64,000 nucleotides of DNA from an uncultured Odoribacter sp. (GCA_910588375.1 CAJUQA010000003.1:1-64000); one strand, 5' to 3'. Positions 18,521 through 27,463 are shown, counted from the first letter of the stretch. Notes: a model not told the origin generated them from the sequence alone. Program-made: numbers and translations.

Positions 18521-18553
18521 TATAAACTGTCCTCTGCTAAAGGACAGTTTATA
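18521..18553. terminator. Bidirectional terminator after ddh
   Basis: A perfect 13-bp stem (TATAAACTGTCCT / AGGACAGTTTATA) with a 7-nt loop between two convergent genes. It ends one base before the stop of the ATPase gene. Confidence 0.8.
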
Positions 18554-18554
18554 T

Positions 18555-19850
18555 CTAATCTTTCAAGCACCCCAAAGGAACGACTTTCACTCCGTCAGGA
18601 CGGGAATATGCCATAGGCCCTCCCGTAACCACCATAAGTAAATCAGGTTCGCGAAGTCGGATTTGTTTCTCTTTCTCATTAGATTGTCTGACAAGCTCTT
18701 TTATTTCAAGCAAGTGCTTTGCCCCCATTTCTATTTCGGCGCTACCGAGCTTGAACTCAATCAATGCATAGCGACCGTCATAAAGATGAAGCACGGCATC
18801 GGCTTCCAAACCATATCTGTCATGATAATAAGAGAGCTGACCACCCAATGCTTGGGAATAAGCTCTCAAATCCCGGATACCCATACATTCAAATATAAAA
18901 CCAAATGTCTTAAGGTCCATTTCCAATGCTGCCGGAGACAAACCAAGTGCAGCAACAGCAATGGAAGGATCAACCAATTCCCTTTTAACACCCCTTCTGA
19001 TGACAGTCGCCGATCTGACAGCGGGAGACCATGCCTCCATATCCTGTATAACGAAAAGCCGTTTCAAGGCCTTCGTGTAATCATCAAAAGTCTTGTCAGA
19101 ACATCCTTCACTCATGGCTTTCACATCCTGAAGCAAACTTGTTTTCTTGGCAAGTGTGGAAAGATTGCGGGCATATGAACGGATAATGGCCTTTGTCAGG
19201 TGGGGTTCCCTCTTGACACCATCCACTTTAATAATATCAGTAGAGGCAACACTCTCAAAATAATCCCGTGCTATCATGAATTGAGCCGCACGCGTACCGA
19301 GTTTAAGGGTAGCTGGCCACCCTCCACGACAAGCAGCGTAAATGAGATCGTTTACATTCATTTCCGAAGTAGCCCCTTCAATTTCATAATTCGCATTGTC
19401 AAACAATTCTTTCAATGAAACCGTACCATTCGATTCCCGCGACTCATAAAGGCTCATCGGTAACATACGCATGCGGGATATACGGCCGACACCACTATGC
19501 AATATCCGGCTATCATCCACAGAATTACTGCCGGTCAATATAAATTGCCCCGGCATCCCCCGCTCATCGACCATCGTCCTGACAGCATCCCACAAGAGGG
19601 GTGCATCCTGCCATTCATCAATAAGACGAGGAGTTGCCCCTAACAGCAAGTTAGAAGGCCGGGCGGCAGCCGTCGTCAAATAAGCCTCCCGCATATCAGG
19701 ATTTTGCAGCTGAAGCATACTTCCTGCCTGTTGTTTGGCCGTTGTCGTCTTACCGCACCACTTAGGACCTTCAATCAATACGGCTCCTATGGCTTCAAGA
19801 CGTGTCCGTAATTCTTTGTCTGAAATTCGAGCTAAATATTCCATCTCCAT
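18555..19850 (-). CDS. AAA ATPase with DUF4143 domain
   Basis: A 431-residue P-loop ATPase of the Bacteroidetes AAA_14/DUF4143 type. Walker A is EGPKWCGKTTTA, Walker B is PRLIDEWQD, and sensor-like FILTGSNSVDD follows. The C-terminal DUF4143 part has the nuclease-like ALIEFKLGSAEIE. The family is abundant in gut Bacteroidetes and its function is unknown. The start at 19850 (MEMEYLARISDKEL) removes an upstream extension into non-conserved sequence. A 23-bp tandem repeat lies 51-117 bp upstream of this start. A second ATPase of the same broad family is at 50448. Confidence 0.85.
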   Translation of the reverse strand: MEMEYLARISDKELRTRLEAIGAVLIEGPKWCGKTTTAKQQAGSMLQLQNPDMREAYLTTAAARPSNLLLGATPRLIDEWQDAPLLWDAVRTMVDERGMPGQFILTGSNSVDDSRILHSGVGRISRMRMLPMSLYESRESNGTVSLKELFDNANYEIEGATSEMNVNDLIYAACRGGWPATLKLGTRAAQFMIARDYFESVASTDIIKVDGVKREPHLTKAIIRSYARNLSTLAKKTSLLQDVKAMSEGCSDKTFDDYTKALKRLFVIQDMEAWSPAVRSATVIRRGVKRELVDPSIAVAALGLSPAALEMDLKTFGFIFECMGIRDLRAYSQALGGQLSYYHDRYGLEADAVLHLYDGRYALIEFKLGSAEIEMGAKHLLEIKELVRQSNEKEKQIRLREPDLLMVVTGGPMAYSRPDGVKVVPLGCLKD

Positions 19851-19900
19851 TCCAATATATAACAAACACAAAGATAGAGAGATATATTTTCTCAAACAAA

Positions 19901-19967
19901 TTTACTTCGGTTTTTTGAGGTATTTTACTTCGGTTTTTTGAGGTATTTTACTTCGGTTTTTTGAGGA
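19901..19967. repeat. Three 23-bp tandem repeats upstream of the ATPase gene
   Basis: Units start at 19901, 19924 and 19947. Each contains TTTACTTCGG then TTTTTTGAGG and the first two end in TATT. The two full units are identical apart from the junctions and the third lacks the last bases. On the ATPase strand each unit reads CCTCAAAAAACCGAAGTAAA. The array fills the gap between the SUMF1-type gene and the ATPase, and could be an operator array or an iteron-like site. Confidence 0.9.
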
Positions 19968-19974
19968 CTAAAAT

Positions 19975-22900
19975 CTATCTTACCCAGATTCGGTATTCTC
20001 CATATCCGGGACCTCCAATACTACAAGCATGTCCCCATTCCACATATATAGAGTTATTACGATAGGGCCAAATAAAATAAGCATCCATTCCTCTATCATC
20101 GTCAAACATACATCTTCTGTAATTTGTCGTTCCTTCATGAAAACCGGTTGTCATGGCAGCATCGCCATATCTGCGATAACAACAGTAATCGGCAGGATAT
20201 TCTCCTTTATAAGTTGGTGTCGCAAATACACCTCCACCATTACATTCCGAAGCCTTCCAATAGGAATTACTGATTTTATTACAGGCATCCCGGCCTTCCG
20301 TCCAATACGTATCAAAATCAATCGTATTAATCCACGCGTCCGCAAATTTATGCGGCATATAGATATTTCCCAAATAAGGCGCATTATAGACACCGGTTGT
20401 GTAAAGAGTCGATACGGAGGTATTCGACAAACTGTTTACAGTCAACATCCAGCCTCCCCCCTCACTGGTCATATTGCTATAAATCGGCAACGGCTCATTT
20501 CCTCCGGGGCCATCGGGATCTATCATATAAACTCCGTCCAACGTGGCCCCCAGACCTTGATAGACTTTTGCATGTTTGGGTATGGAGGACAAACCGGTGA
20601 AACCTTTCACCAATACCTCCCGTGCCTCTCCTTTACAACCGTGTTCATTGACAAAATACACCTTGTATACTTCCGGAGAAGCCGACGTTGTCACCTGCGC
20701 GGCATCACAGGGCAGGATATTCCCACCCGGCGTTTTCCACTCCGACTTGTTTTGTCCCTCCACAATACAAGGCAAATTGAATTGCGTCCCCACAATCGAA
20801 TTATAACTGGGCGGAACGGAAGGCACATCAGTCGGCATCGTTCCGACAGTGACGGCTATTTCATTACTTTCCGCATTACCCAAAGCACAAGTACAAGCCC
20901 GCTTAAACCAAAAAGTTACGGCATTTGAAGTTGTATTTACAAATCCATCATACACCAAATTCTCTCCGGTCTCGTTTTCAATCAAACTATACTGTGTTTC
21001 CCCCGGTTTCTTCACGTACCATATATATTGGAAACGCATATCCGAAAAACCGGAACAGGAAGCGACCCGAATATTTTCTATGTCTGTTTCTTCCTGCGGA
21101 CAAATATTTGTCGGAGCATGAATCTCTCCGGCATCGATGCTTACCGAATTGGAGAGTGTGTACACTCCGCGGAATCCCACAGTGCTGTCCCGCTGGGTGA
21201 TGGCTGTGAAATAGTTCATTGCCTCTGTCCGGTCGGAAGTTCTTAGGAGGCTGTCTACACTTGTGAAGCCGCCGCCACGCACTCCGTAACGGTTGACTGT
21301 CTTGTCCCAAAGATTGGCATTATACACTCCCGCACCACAACCCGCACCGTCAAAGTTCGTGTAGTTCACGTTCACGCATAACTCCTTTAAATTCCCGCTC
21401 ATATCCATCACGCCCCAATACGTTCCGCCCGACTGTAACTGCGAGGTCGAAGACGTCGCAAACATTCCGCAACGTACGGGACCGGTTAGACGGTTGTTTA
21501 TACCGCCGTTCACATTCCGAGAAGCGTTGTTCGCCACTTCCCGCTCATCACCCAAATAAGCCAAATCACTCAGACCGTTCAAGGAGTTTACTCCTGTGTT
21601 GCTATTCCAGGCATACTCTCCCGCTTCCGGCAACTGAGGATAAGGACGACGGCAAGCCTTCTCGTATTCCAATTCACTCATCGGACGCAAACCGCTCCAA
21701 CTGCAATACGCTATCATGTCTTCAATGCTCATGTAATTACAAGCCAAAGTCTGACCGTCGTCTGTACTAAAAAGGTCGTTTGCGGGATTAAGATTGTTAC
21801 CGAACACGACGGGTGTATTTGCTTTCCGTTGTTCAATAAACACAATACCGTTCCGGCAACTCGGTTGGGTAATGTCCCCGAACACATAATCCCCCCGATT
21901 CATAGTAGAGAAGTTGTTGTTTGTGACCCGCGCTTTCTGCTGGTCGAGGGTCAAAGAGTTCAAGAATTCCACATACTGCTCCTGGCTTGTCTCGTATTTC
22001 ATTACGTAAAAGCCGGCATATCCTTTCGGATAAGAAGCCGCCAACTGGAGCTTTTCCGTCAGCGTGTTCCGTGCTACACTGTAATAAAGTGCCTCTTCCG
22101 AATCTATCCGCAAGGCAGGTACTTCCTGTTCCCACAGAGCCACATCGTAAATCACCAAATAATTCCCCGTCTCCCGAAAACGGTAATATTGATAGCTTCC
22201 CGGATTTGTGATTTTGTGTTTGCTCTGCGTGATACTCCAAGAAGAACCGCTACCACTCCATAAGACGGACCAACTGGAGCCATCATTACTACCTTCCAAA
22301 AAATAGCCTGAACCCGCATAATGTGTACGGATGGTGAAATAACGCATCTCCTTTTTCGTACCGAAATCTATCATGAACCATTCATCGGTCGTACCAGCTG
22401 AATGATAATGACTATTGATGTTGTTGTCAATAGCATAAACAGGTAAAGAAACATTCTGATTGGGATGAATGGAAGAAGCACTAAGAATCTTGTAACCGTT
22501 CAAGCGGATGGGATTCCGCTCCGAACCGTAGAATTCATGGAAACAGAGATTAGACAAGCCATCCCCTAAGTAATAACTGTTGTAAGGGATGTAGACCATT
22601 TCGATGGCATGAACGGCAACGTAAATCTCATTCAGAGCATTACCGAAATCACTTTTGGTTAAACCCGTACCGTTAAGTGGCCATTTCGCCTGTAGCCGTA
22701 CACTGACATTTCCCTCTGAGATTCCGTTACGCATGACGTACAGTCCGTTTACTTTTCCGGCGTTGGCACCCACCATGTAAGCGTAACCGCCTCCCTCGTT
22801 ACCGGCAGCAGTACTCAATACGTGACCCGATGAACTCAAATACGCATGCTGCCAAGGGTTTTCCAACCCACGCTTTTTGTACTTGAAGAACACCCAAGCG

Positions 22901-23103
22901 GCATCCCAATTGAAATCATCCCGCCAGGAATTGTCCCAACGAAGGGTGACTTCGATAACAGCCGTATCGTTAACGATACTCACGACTCGCGTTTTGCCCT
23001 CCACACGGATGTTGTTCGCTTTGACGCCCGCAATTGTACACAACAACAATAACACGGGCAATAACACTCGACACACACAGACACATCCAAATAATTTCTT
23101 CAT
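19975..23103 (-). CDS. SUMF1-fold secreted protein with discoidin and fibrinogen-like modules
   Basis: A 1042-residue exported protein. It has a signal peptide at residues 1-29, then a beta-rich domain. A discoidin/F5-8C-like domain follows (YAIDNNINSHYHSAGTTDEW, MIDFGTKKEMRYFTIRT). The SUMF1 fold has MKYETSQEQYVEFLN, LRPMSELEYEKACRRPYP, MDMSGNLKELC and YGVRGGGF. An Ig/PKD-like stretch follows, then a C-terminal fibrinogen-like module (GATLDGVYMIDPDGP, SEGGGWMLTV). The SUMF1 part closely matches the gene at 1-1559, but the C-terminus differs completely. Both look like ligand-binding surface or secreted proteins. There is no T9SS sorting domain, and it is not obviously a formylglycine-generating enzyme. 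Confidence 0.85.
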   Translation of the reverse strand: MKKLFGCVCVCRVLLPVLLLLCTIAGVKANNIRVEGKTRVVSIVNDTAVIEVTLRWDNSWRDDFNWDAAWVFFKYKKRGLENPWQHAYLSSSGHVLSTAAGNEGGGYAYMVGANAGKVNGLYVMRNGISEGNVSVRLQAKWPLNGTGLTKSDFGNALNEIYVAVHAIEMVYIPYNSYYLGDGLSNLCFHEFYGSERNPIRLNGYKILSASSIHPNQNVSLPVYAIDNNINSHYHSAGTTDEWFMIDFGTKKEMRYFTIRTHYAGSGYFLEGSNDGSSWSVLWSGSGSSWSITQSKHKITNPGSYQYYRFRETGNYLVIYDVALWEQEVPALRIDSEEALYYSVARNTLTEKLQLAASYPKGYAGFYVMKYETSQEQYVEFLNSLTLDQQKARVTNNNFSTMNRGDYVFGDITQPSCRNGIVFIEQRKANTPVVFGNNLNPANDLFSTDDGQTLACNYMSIEDMIAYCSWSGLRPMSELEYEKACRRPYPQLPEAGEYAWNSNTGVNSLNGLSDLAYLGDEREVANNASRNVNGGINNRLTGPVRCGMFATSSTSQLQSGGTYWGVMDMSGNLKELCVNVNYTNFDGAGCGAGVYNANLWDKTVNRYGVRGGGFTSVDSLLRTSDRTEAMNYFTAITQRDSTVGFRGVYTLSNSVSIDAGEIHAPTNICPQEETDIENIRVASCSGFSDMRFQYIWYVKKPGETQYSLIENETGENLVYDGFVNTTSNAVTFWFKRACTCALGNAESNEIAVTVGTMPTDVPSVPPSYNSIVGTQFNLPCIVEGQNKSEWKTPGGNILPCDAAQVTTSASPEVYKVYFVNEHGCKGEAREVLVKGFTGLSSIPKHAKVYQGLGATLDGVYMIDPDGPGGNEPLPIYSNMTSEGGGWMLTVNSLSNTSVSTLYTTGVYNAPYLGNIYMPHKFADAWINTIDFDTYWTEGRDACNKISNSYWKASECNGGGVFATPTYKGEYPADYCCYRRYGDAAMTTGFHEGTTNYRRCMFDDDRGMDAYFIWPYRNNSIYVEWGHACSIGGPGYGEYRIWVR

Positions 23104-23150
23104 ACACGAAAATTACTTAGCACCTTGAAAGTCCCCGGAAAGGCAAGTTT

Positions 23151-23395
23151 GTAAAATAAAGAAAGCGTGGGAACTTTAGTTTATCTTGTAAGAGGTACGA
23201 CCAAGCACCTTCCAGACAATAAACAGTTACCCACGCTTGGCCAGGTATATATATGTGTATATACGGCAAGCGATGAGCGTTTGTACTGTTTATCCCGTCT
23301 GTTAAAAATTGGTCGTTTTCTTACAAAGGATAAAACTAAACGCTTCAATCAAATATGTCCGCTACGATGGAATACGCTTACTCTCATCGTAGCGG
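23151..23395 (-). ncRNA. Putative structured RNA or leader upstream of the SUMF1-type gene
   Basis: Read on the minus strand. A hairpin with an 11-bp perfect stem (CCGCTACGATG / CATCGTAGCGG, 23395-23359) comes first, then an AT-rich hairpin (about 23272-23238). Last is a long nested stem: AAGCGTGGGTAACT (23238-23225) pairs with AGTTCCCACGCTT (23175-23163), and inside it GTTTATTGT (23224-23216) pairs with ACAAGATAAAC (23189-23179) except for a 2-nt bulge. A T-rich tract follows (23162-23151), as in an intrinsic terminator, about 50 nt before the start codon. It could be an independent small RNA or a 5' regulatory leader. I do not recognise the family and found no convincing promoter. Confidence 0.45.
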
Positions 23396-23407
23396 AACAA
23401 AGGTAAG

Positions 23408-23495
23408 AAAAAAGTTGAAAGAGTTAAAATGTTGAAATGGTTGAAGAAAAGTTACCTTTTAACCTCTTAAACTTTTTTAACCTTTTCAACTTTTT
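23408..23495. repeat. Imperfect A/T-rich inverted repeat
   Basis: Arms 23409-23429 and 23475-23495 are complementary except at two positions (AAAAAGTTGAAA against TTTCAACTTTTT at the ends). The same AAGTTGAAAAAGTTAAA type of sequence occurs after ddh at about 18502-18520. Probably a simple-sequence-like hairpin; its role is unknown. Confidence 0.6.
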
Positions 23496-23509
23496 ACAAA
23501 ACCGGCCTA

Positions 23510-23607
23510 AAAAACTCAATCCACTGACGGTGGATATACAAATTCCGTCAGCGGATGTACAAATTTCGACGGTGGATATATAAATTTCGACAGTGGATTG
23601 AGTTTTT
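23510..23607. repeat. 98-bp element with 17-bp terminal inverted repeats and internal 21-bp tandem units
   Basis: The arms AAAAACTCAATCCACTG (23510-23526) and its exact complement (23591-23607) enclose tandem 21-bp units starting at 23526, 23547 and 23568, with a fourth start at 23589. The unit consensus is GACGGTGGATATACAAATTTC. No coding frame is supported. It could fold as a large cruciform or be a MITE-like insertion, but target-site duplications are not evident. Confidence 0.75.
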
Positions 23608-23740
23608 CCTATGGGAAAGACAAATAATAGAGCTTACATAAGTATTTTTTCAACTTTTTTAGTCAGCCTTTTCCATTCATTCAATCTCCCCATGACACAA
23701 AAACCCCGTTCCTTTGTATCGCATTATCGATGAAATAATA

Positions 23741-23748
23741 TAGTTTTG
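23741..23748 (+). promoter_or_regulatory. Candidate -7 box for tsaC
   Basis: TAGTTTTG matches TAnnTTTG and lies 23 bp before the ATG. A TTTG at 23713-23716 is 24 bp upstream, a little further than the usual 19-21 bp. Confidence 0.5.
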
Positions 23749-23770
23749 CATAAAGTTCATCTTTTTAATT

Positions 23771-24343
23771 ATGACGGAAAAATTAAAAGAAGAGATACGC
23801 AAGAGTTGCGAAGTTTTGAAGAACGGAGGAGTTATTCTCTATCCCACCGACACTATCTGGGGATTGGGTTGTGATGCGACAAACCCCGAAGCCGTCAAAC
23901 GGATTTACGACATCAAACAGCGGGCGGACCACAAGTCGATGCTGGTCTTACTGGATGATGCGGGCAAAATCGCTTCCTATGCCGACGTACCGGATATAGC
24001 CCTGCAACTCATTGAGGTCTGCGACAAACCGACTACAATCATTTATCCCAACGCCCGTCATTTAGCTGAAAATCTGATAGCGGAAGACCGTACCATCGGC
24101 ATCCGAATTACCGCCGAGGAATTTTCCAAATCACTCCTTTACCGGTTCCGTAAACCGATTGTATCCACCTCCGCCAATATCAGCGGTCAAGCGGCTCCGG
24201 CCTGTTTTGCAGAAATCAGTGAAGAGATTAAAAACGCGGTGGATTATGTGGTGGATTTCCGGCAAAAAGAAAAGAAGAATTCCACCCCTTCCAGCATTAT
24301 AAAATTAGGTATAAACGGAGAGATACAAATTATCCGGAAATAA
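23771..24343 (+). CDS. tsaC: L-threonylcarbamoyladenylate synthase
   Basis: A 190-residue Sua5/YciO/YrdC enzyme that makes threonylcarbamoyl-AMP from threonine, bicarbonate and ATP for the t6A37 modification of ANN-reading tRNAs. It has the family start LYPTDTIWGLGCDA, KQRADHKSML, and VSTSANISGQ. It is short (no C-terminal Sua5 domain), so it is the TsaC form. The next gene is tsaB of the same pathway, 24 bp downstream. Confidence 0.93.
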   Translation: MTEKLKEEIRKSCEVLKNGGVILYPTDTIWGLGCDATNPEAVKRIYDIKQRADHKSMLVLLDDAGKIASYADVPDIALQLIEVCDKPTTIIYPNARHLAENLIAEDRTIGIRITAEEFSKSLLYRFRKPIVSTSANISGQAAPACFAEISEEIKNAVDYVVDFRQKEKKNSTPSSIIKLGINGEIQIIRK

Positions 24344-24367
24344 GTTGATTTTTCAATTAGGTATTTT

Positions 24368-25057
24368 ATGGCACTCATTTTAAATATAGATACTTCCACC
24401 TCGGTTTGTTCGGTCGCCTTATCCCGGGACGGGCAATTGCTCGCATTGAAAGAAAATGACGAGGGATTAAACCATTCGTTGCTTTTAGGCACTTACATTG
24501 ACGACATTTTAAAAGAAAACCATTTGACAGCAGGCATGCTGGATGCCATTGCCGTAAGTATGGGACCGGGTTCTTACACCGGTCTGCGTATCGGGGTTTC
24601 CATGGCAAAGGGTTTATGCTACGGGACTACGAAACCGTTAATCGCAGTCAACACGCTCCAGGCTTTAGCGGCAAGTGTCTCCAGGCGCATTGGTGAAGAT
24701 GCCCTGTATTGTCCCATGATTGACGCCCGCCGCATGGAGGTTTATACGGCGCTTTACGACAAAAAGAATCATTCCGTCATGGAAACAAAAGCGGAAATTA
24801 TTGACGAAAACTCTTTCCAGGAGATTCTACAAAACCATATCATATACTTTTTCGGAAACGGGAGCGACAAGGTAAAAACCATCCTGACCTCCCCGCATGC
24901 ACATTTCCTGACAGACATCAAGACCTCTGCTGTCAATATGCTCCCCCTGGCTGAACAAAAATACGAAACGCAGAGTTTTGAAGACGTTGCCTATTTCGAA
25001 CCTTTTTACCTGAAAGACTTCATCGCCACAACACCCAAAAACAAGGTTTTAAAATAA
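24368..25057 (+). CDS. tsaB: tRNA t6A synthesis protein TsaB
   Basis: A 229-residue ASKHA-fold protein, the partner of the TsaD transferase in the t6A complex. It has ILNIDTSTSVCSVAL, GMLDAIAVSMGPGSYTGLRIG and MIDARRMEVYTALYD, all typical. It is downstream of tsaC in a probable two-gene operon. tsaD and tsaE are not in the window. Confidence 0.93.
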   Translation: MALILNIDTSTSVCSVALSRDGQLLALKENDEGLNHSLLLGTYIDDILKENHLTAGMLDAIAVSMGPGSYTGLRIGVSMAKGLCYGTTKPLIAVNTLQALAASVSRRIGEDALYCPMIDARRMEVYTALYDKKNHSVMETKAEIIDENSFQEILQNHIIYFFGNGSDKVKTILTSPHAHFLTDIKTSAVNMLPLAEQKYETQSFEDVAYFEPFYLKDFIATTPKNKVLK

Positions 25058-25142
25058 AATATTATTCTCCAAACAGAGCAGCAGTAAAACTCCTATATAT
25101 GATTTTCATAAGTACTTCAATCAGTCTTCGACCTATCAGAAT

Positions 25143-26261
25143 TTACAACTGGAATCTGTAAATCATGATTTTTTCATTTTCTTCATCTATACCGTCCCAA
25201 GCATAATAATACGGTGCGATATATCCCAATATTTTTAAATTTTTAGGAACCTCGACGTCTCCTATCAATACCTTATCCTTGTATATCTGCAACCCATCCA
25301 TAACATGTCCTTCCCCTTTCTGATAACCCCTAAAAAGTATTCCAGTCTCATCTATATATTGCAAATCCGTATAAATTCCCCTTTCCCGTCTATTTTTTTC
25401 ATTGCCCTTCCGGAATTCTTTCAAAGAATGAAATACTGCCTCTTTTTTCACCATATCCTTACCGGCGTAGCCATAGGCAGATAAAGGCTGAAAATCGGCA
25501 TTGAAAGTATAAATTGTCGAATCTCCTTCGTACGTCAAATAGAAATTTCCTGTTTTATCTATATCATAAAAAATAAAATTCAAATGTCTTAAACTCGGAT
25601 CTTTCTGATAACTATCCGGATAATTCCCCTTTACCGTTTTCAATTTACCCGTCGGCAAATCAAGTTCCATTAGAGGATGAGCATTTCTGAAATACTCCTT
25701 GGGCGACACAATAAAATTATAGGTAGGATGATCCAACATTACCGCAGTATAAAGATTATCTCCGTAATTTTTTATCCCCATATTAAAATAAGAAAGAGTA
25801 TAATTATCTGGAATTTCAGGATCTACAGCAGTCCGCGTTCTATTTCCCCTCTGTAATATGTATTTAAATTTTAATTGAAATTTCTCATCAAAAACATAAC
25901 AATCATTCTGCGGACCAATAATAAAATGAGAACCGTCTTGCAAATAAGCATACCCGTCTATCATTCCTGCCGGCAATTCTGTCGGAGCGTTTCCTTGTCC
26001 CAAATAGCGTTGTTTCAATTTTCCGTCCAATGCAAATTCAAATATCCAGCAAAATCTCGAATCGACTAAAAGAATACTTTCATCCGTAAGAGAAACCGTT
26101 CCCACATAAGACGAACCGACATGTTCCAAAGGAATACTCTGCATTTTGAGTTTTTGAAACGTATCTATTTTAGGCAAATTTTCGACATACACGGATTTTG
26201 ATTCATTCCGACATGAACAAATTACCGACAGTACAATACACCCTATTACAAATAATCTCAT
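25143..26261 (-). CDS. 6-bladed beta-propeller lipoprotein
   Basis: A 372-residue lipoprotein: signal peptide with lipobox VICSC, lipidated at Cys17. Repeated beta-sheet blades (SILLVDSRFCWIFEFALDGKLKQ, NFYLTYEGDSTIYTF) fit the TolB-like/BF3164 6-bladed propeller family of Bacteroidetes. These proteins are commonly encoded next to small Cys-rich secreted peptides of the NVEALA type, and that is the arrangement here. The function of the pair is unknown. It ends 86 bp from tsaB, convergently. Confidence 0.8.
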   Translation of the reverse strand: MRLFVIGCIVLSVICSCRNESKSVYVENLPKIDTFQKLKMQSIPLEHVGSSYVGTVSLTDESILLVDSRFCWIFEFALDGKLKQRYLGQGNAPTELPAGMIDGYAYLQDGSHFIIGPQNDCYVFDEKFQLKFKYILQRGNRTRTAVDPEIPDNYTLSYFNMGIKNYGDNLYTAVMLDHPTYNFIVSPKEYFRNAHPLMELDLPTGKLKTVKGNYPDSYQKDPSLRHLNFIFYDIDKTGNFYLTYEGDSTIYTFNADFQPLSAYGYAGKDMVKKEAVFHSLKEFRKGNEKNRRERGIYTDLQYIDETGILFRGYQKGEGHVMDGLQIYKDKVLIGDVEVPKNLKILGYIAPYYYAWDGIDEENEKIMIYRFQL

Positions 26262-26326
26262 TTTTTATTTTTTAATTTAAAAACAATATTTCCCCGCCTT
26301 AAATTTTGAAACAGGGATATTCGATA

Positions 26327-26560
26327 TCACTCAGAACAATTTTTGTCATACTCCCAACACTTACCAGTTCCAGTTGGGGCACATACAGCTCCATGATTAT
26401 CAGCTTTACAACCTTTACCATAAACAGCGCCACAACGACATGTCATCTGTGATGGATTTTTATCTGTCCCCGTTGAAGCATCATCTGCCTGAAGATTAAA
26501 ACTCATCAAAATAAAAAACAATGACATTAAACACATCAAAACCAAAAATAATTTTTTCAT
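26327..26560 (-). CDS. Small Cys-rich secreted peptide, NVEALA-like
   Basis: A 77-residue precursor. There is a signal peptide of about 26 residues (MKKLFLVLMCLMSLFFILMS), then a mature peptide of about 51 residues with six cysteines (TCRCGAVYGKGC, AVCAPTGTGKCWEYDKNCSE), enough for three disulfides. The NVEALA motif itself is absent, but size, signal peptide, cysteines and position 65 bp upstream of a beta-propeller lipoprotein match that peptide class. The region upstream is very AT-rich. Function is unknown. Confidence 0.75.
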   Translation of the reverse strand: MKKLFLVLMCLMSLFFILMSFNLQADDASTGTDKNPSQMTCRCGAVYGKGCKADNHGAVCAPTGTGKCWEYDKNCSE

Positions 26561-26792
26561 TCTCTATCAATTTAAATATTACTACTAATAATAATGTAAA
26601 AACACCACTACTATAAAATTATACAAATAAAAATAAAAAAAGCCATATATTCCAAATTATATATAGCTATTTTTCACAAAAAGTAATTACTGTTGAATAT
26701 TTCATAAATCTCATACTTTATAAATACAATACGAAGATAGATGACAATAAGCATTTAATCTCTTCAGAGTTCCTTATTATAGAAGATTTTAT

Positions 26793-26800
26793 TATTTTTG
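26793..26800 (+). promoter_or_regulatory. Candidate -7 box for efp
   Basis: TATTTTTG matches TAnnTTTG exactly, 35 bp before the efp ATG. No clear TTTG at -33. Confidence 0.45.
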
Positions 26801-26835
26801 CCTACAGAAAAATTAATCACAATAAAATCAATAAA

Positions 26836-27402
26836 ATGGCAACAACTGCTGATTTCAAAAACGGCTTATGTATCGTTTTTAAAGACGATTTATATACAAT
26901 CGTTCAGTTTCAACATGTAAAACCGGGTAAAGGTCCCGCTTTCGTAAGAACAAAGCTTAGAAATGTAAAGACGGGAAGAATCTTGGAGAACACGTTTACC
27001 TCCGGAATCAAAATCGACACGGCTCGTATCGAACGCCGTCCGTATCAATTCCTGTACAAAGACGGGGAAGACTATGTGATGATGCACACCGAAACCTATG
27101 ACCAGGTAAATATTCCGGAAGACTTAATCAACGCCCCCCAGTTCCTGAAAGAAGGCGACGCTGTGGAAATGGTGGTGCATGCCGACACGGAAACACCTTT
27201 GTATGTTGAATTATTACCGAGTGTCGTACTTGAAGTGACCTACACCGAACCCGGATTAAAGGGAGACACGGCTTCTTCAACGGCATTGAAACCGGCAGAA
27301 GTGGAAACGGGTGCCAAAGTAATGGTTCCGCTTTTCATCGAAATGGGTGAGAAAATCCGTATCAATACGGCAGAAGGTACCTATATGGAAAGAATAAGAT
27401 AG
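26836..27402 (+). CDS. efp: Elongation factor P
   Basis: A 188-residue translation factor that relieves ribosome stalling at polyproline. KOW-like N-terminal domain with the modified-loop sequence HVKPGKGPAF (Lys32 at the tip), then two OB domains. The end has the family signature KVMVPLFIEMGEKIRINTAEG. Length is normal. No lysine-modifying genes are adjacent. Convergent with rnc. Confidence 0.96.
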   Translation: MATTADFKNGLCIVFKDDLYTIVQFQHVKPGKGPAFVRTKLRNVKTGRILENTFTSGIKIDTARIERRPYQFLYKDGEDYVMMHTETYDQVNIPEDLINAPQFLKEGDAVEMVVHADTETPLYVELLPSVVLEVTYTEPGLKGDTASSTALKPAEVETGAKVMVPLFIEMGEKIRINTAEGTYMERIR

Positions 27403-27424
27403 GAAACGTCAGTACCTGATTAAG

Positions 27425-27463
27425 ATTTTAGATTGTAAATTTAACCGATTTACAATCTAAAAT
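27425..27463. terminator. Bidirectional terminator between efp and rnc
   Basis: A perfect 16-bp stem (ATTTTAGATTGTAAAT and its complement) with loop TTAACCG. The right arm runs into the stop codon of rnc. Confidence 0.8.

Noticed and set aside
19975..23103. Formylglycine-generating enzyme serving the sulfatase at 35589-37127
   Set aside because: The sulfatase has a serine-type motif, which needs anSME. The SUMF1 proteins here are large secreted multidomain proteins.
23167..23406. 79-codon plus-strand open frame in the intergenic region
   Set aside because: It coincides with strongly paired inverted repeats, and its composition is not protein-like.
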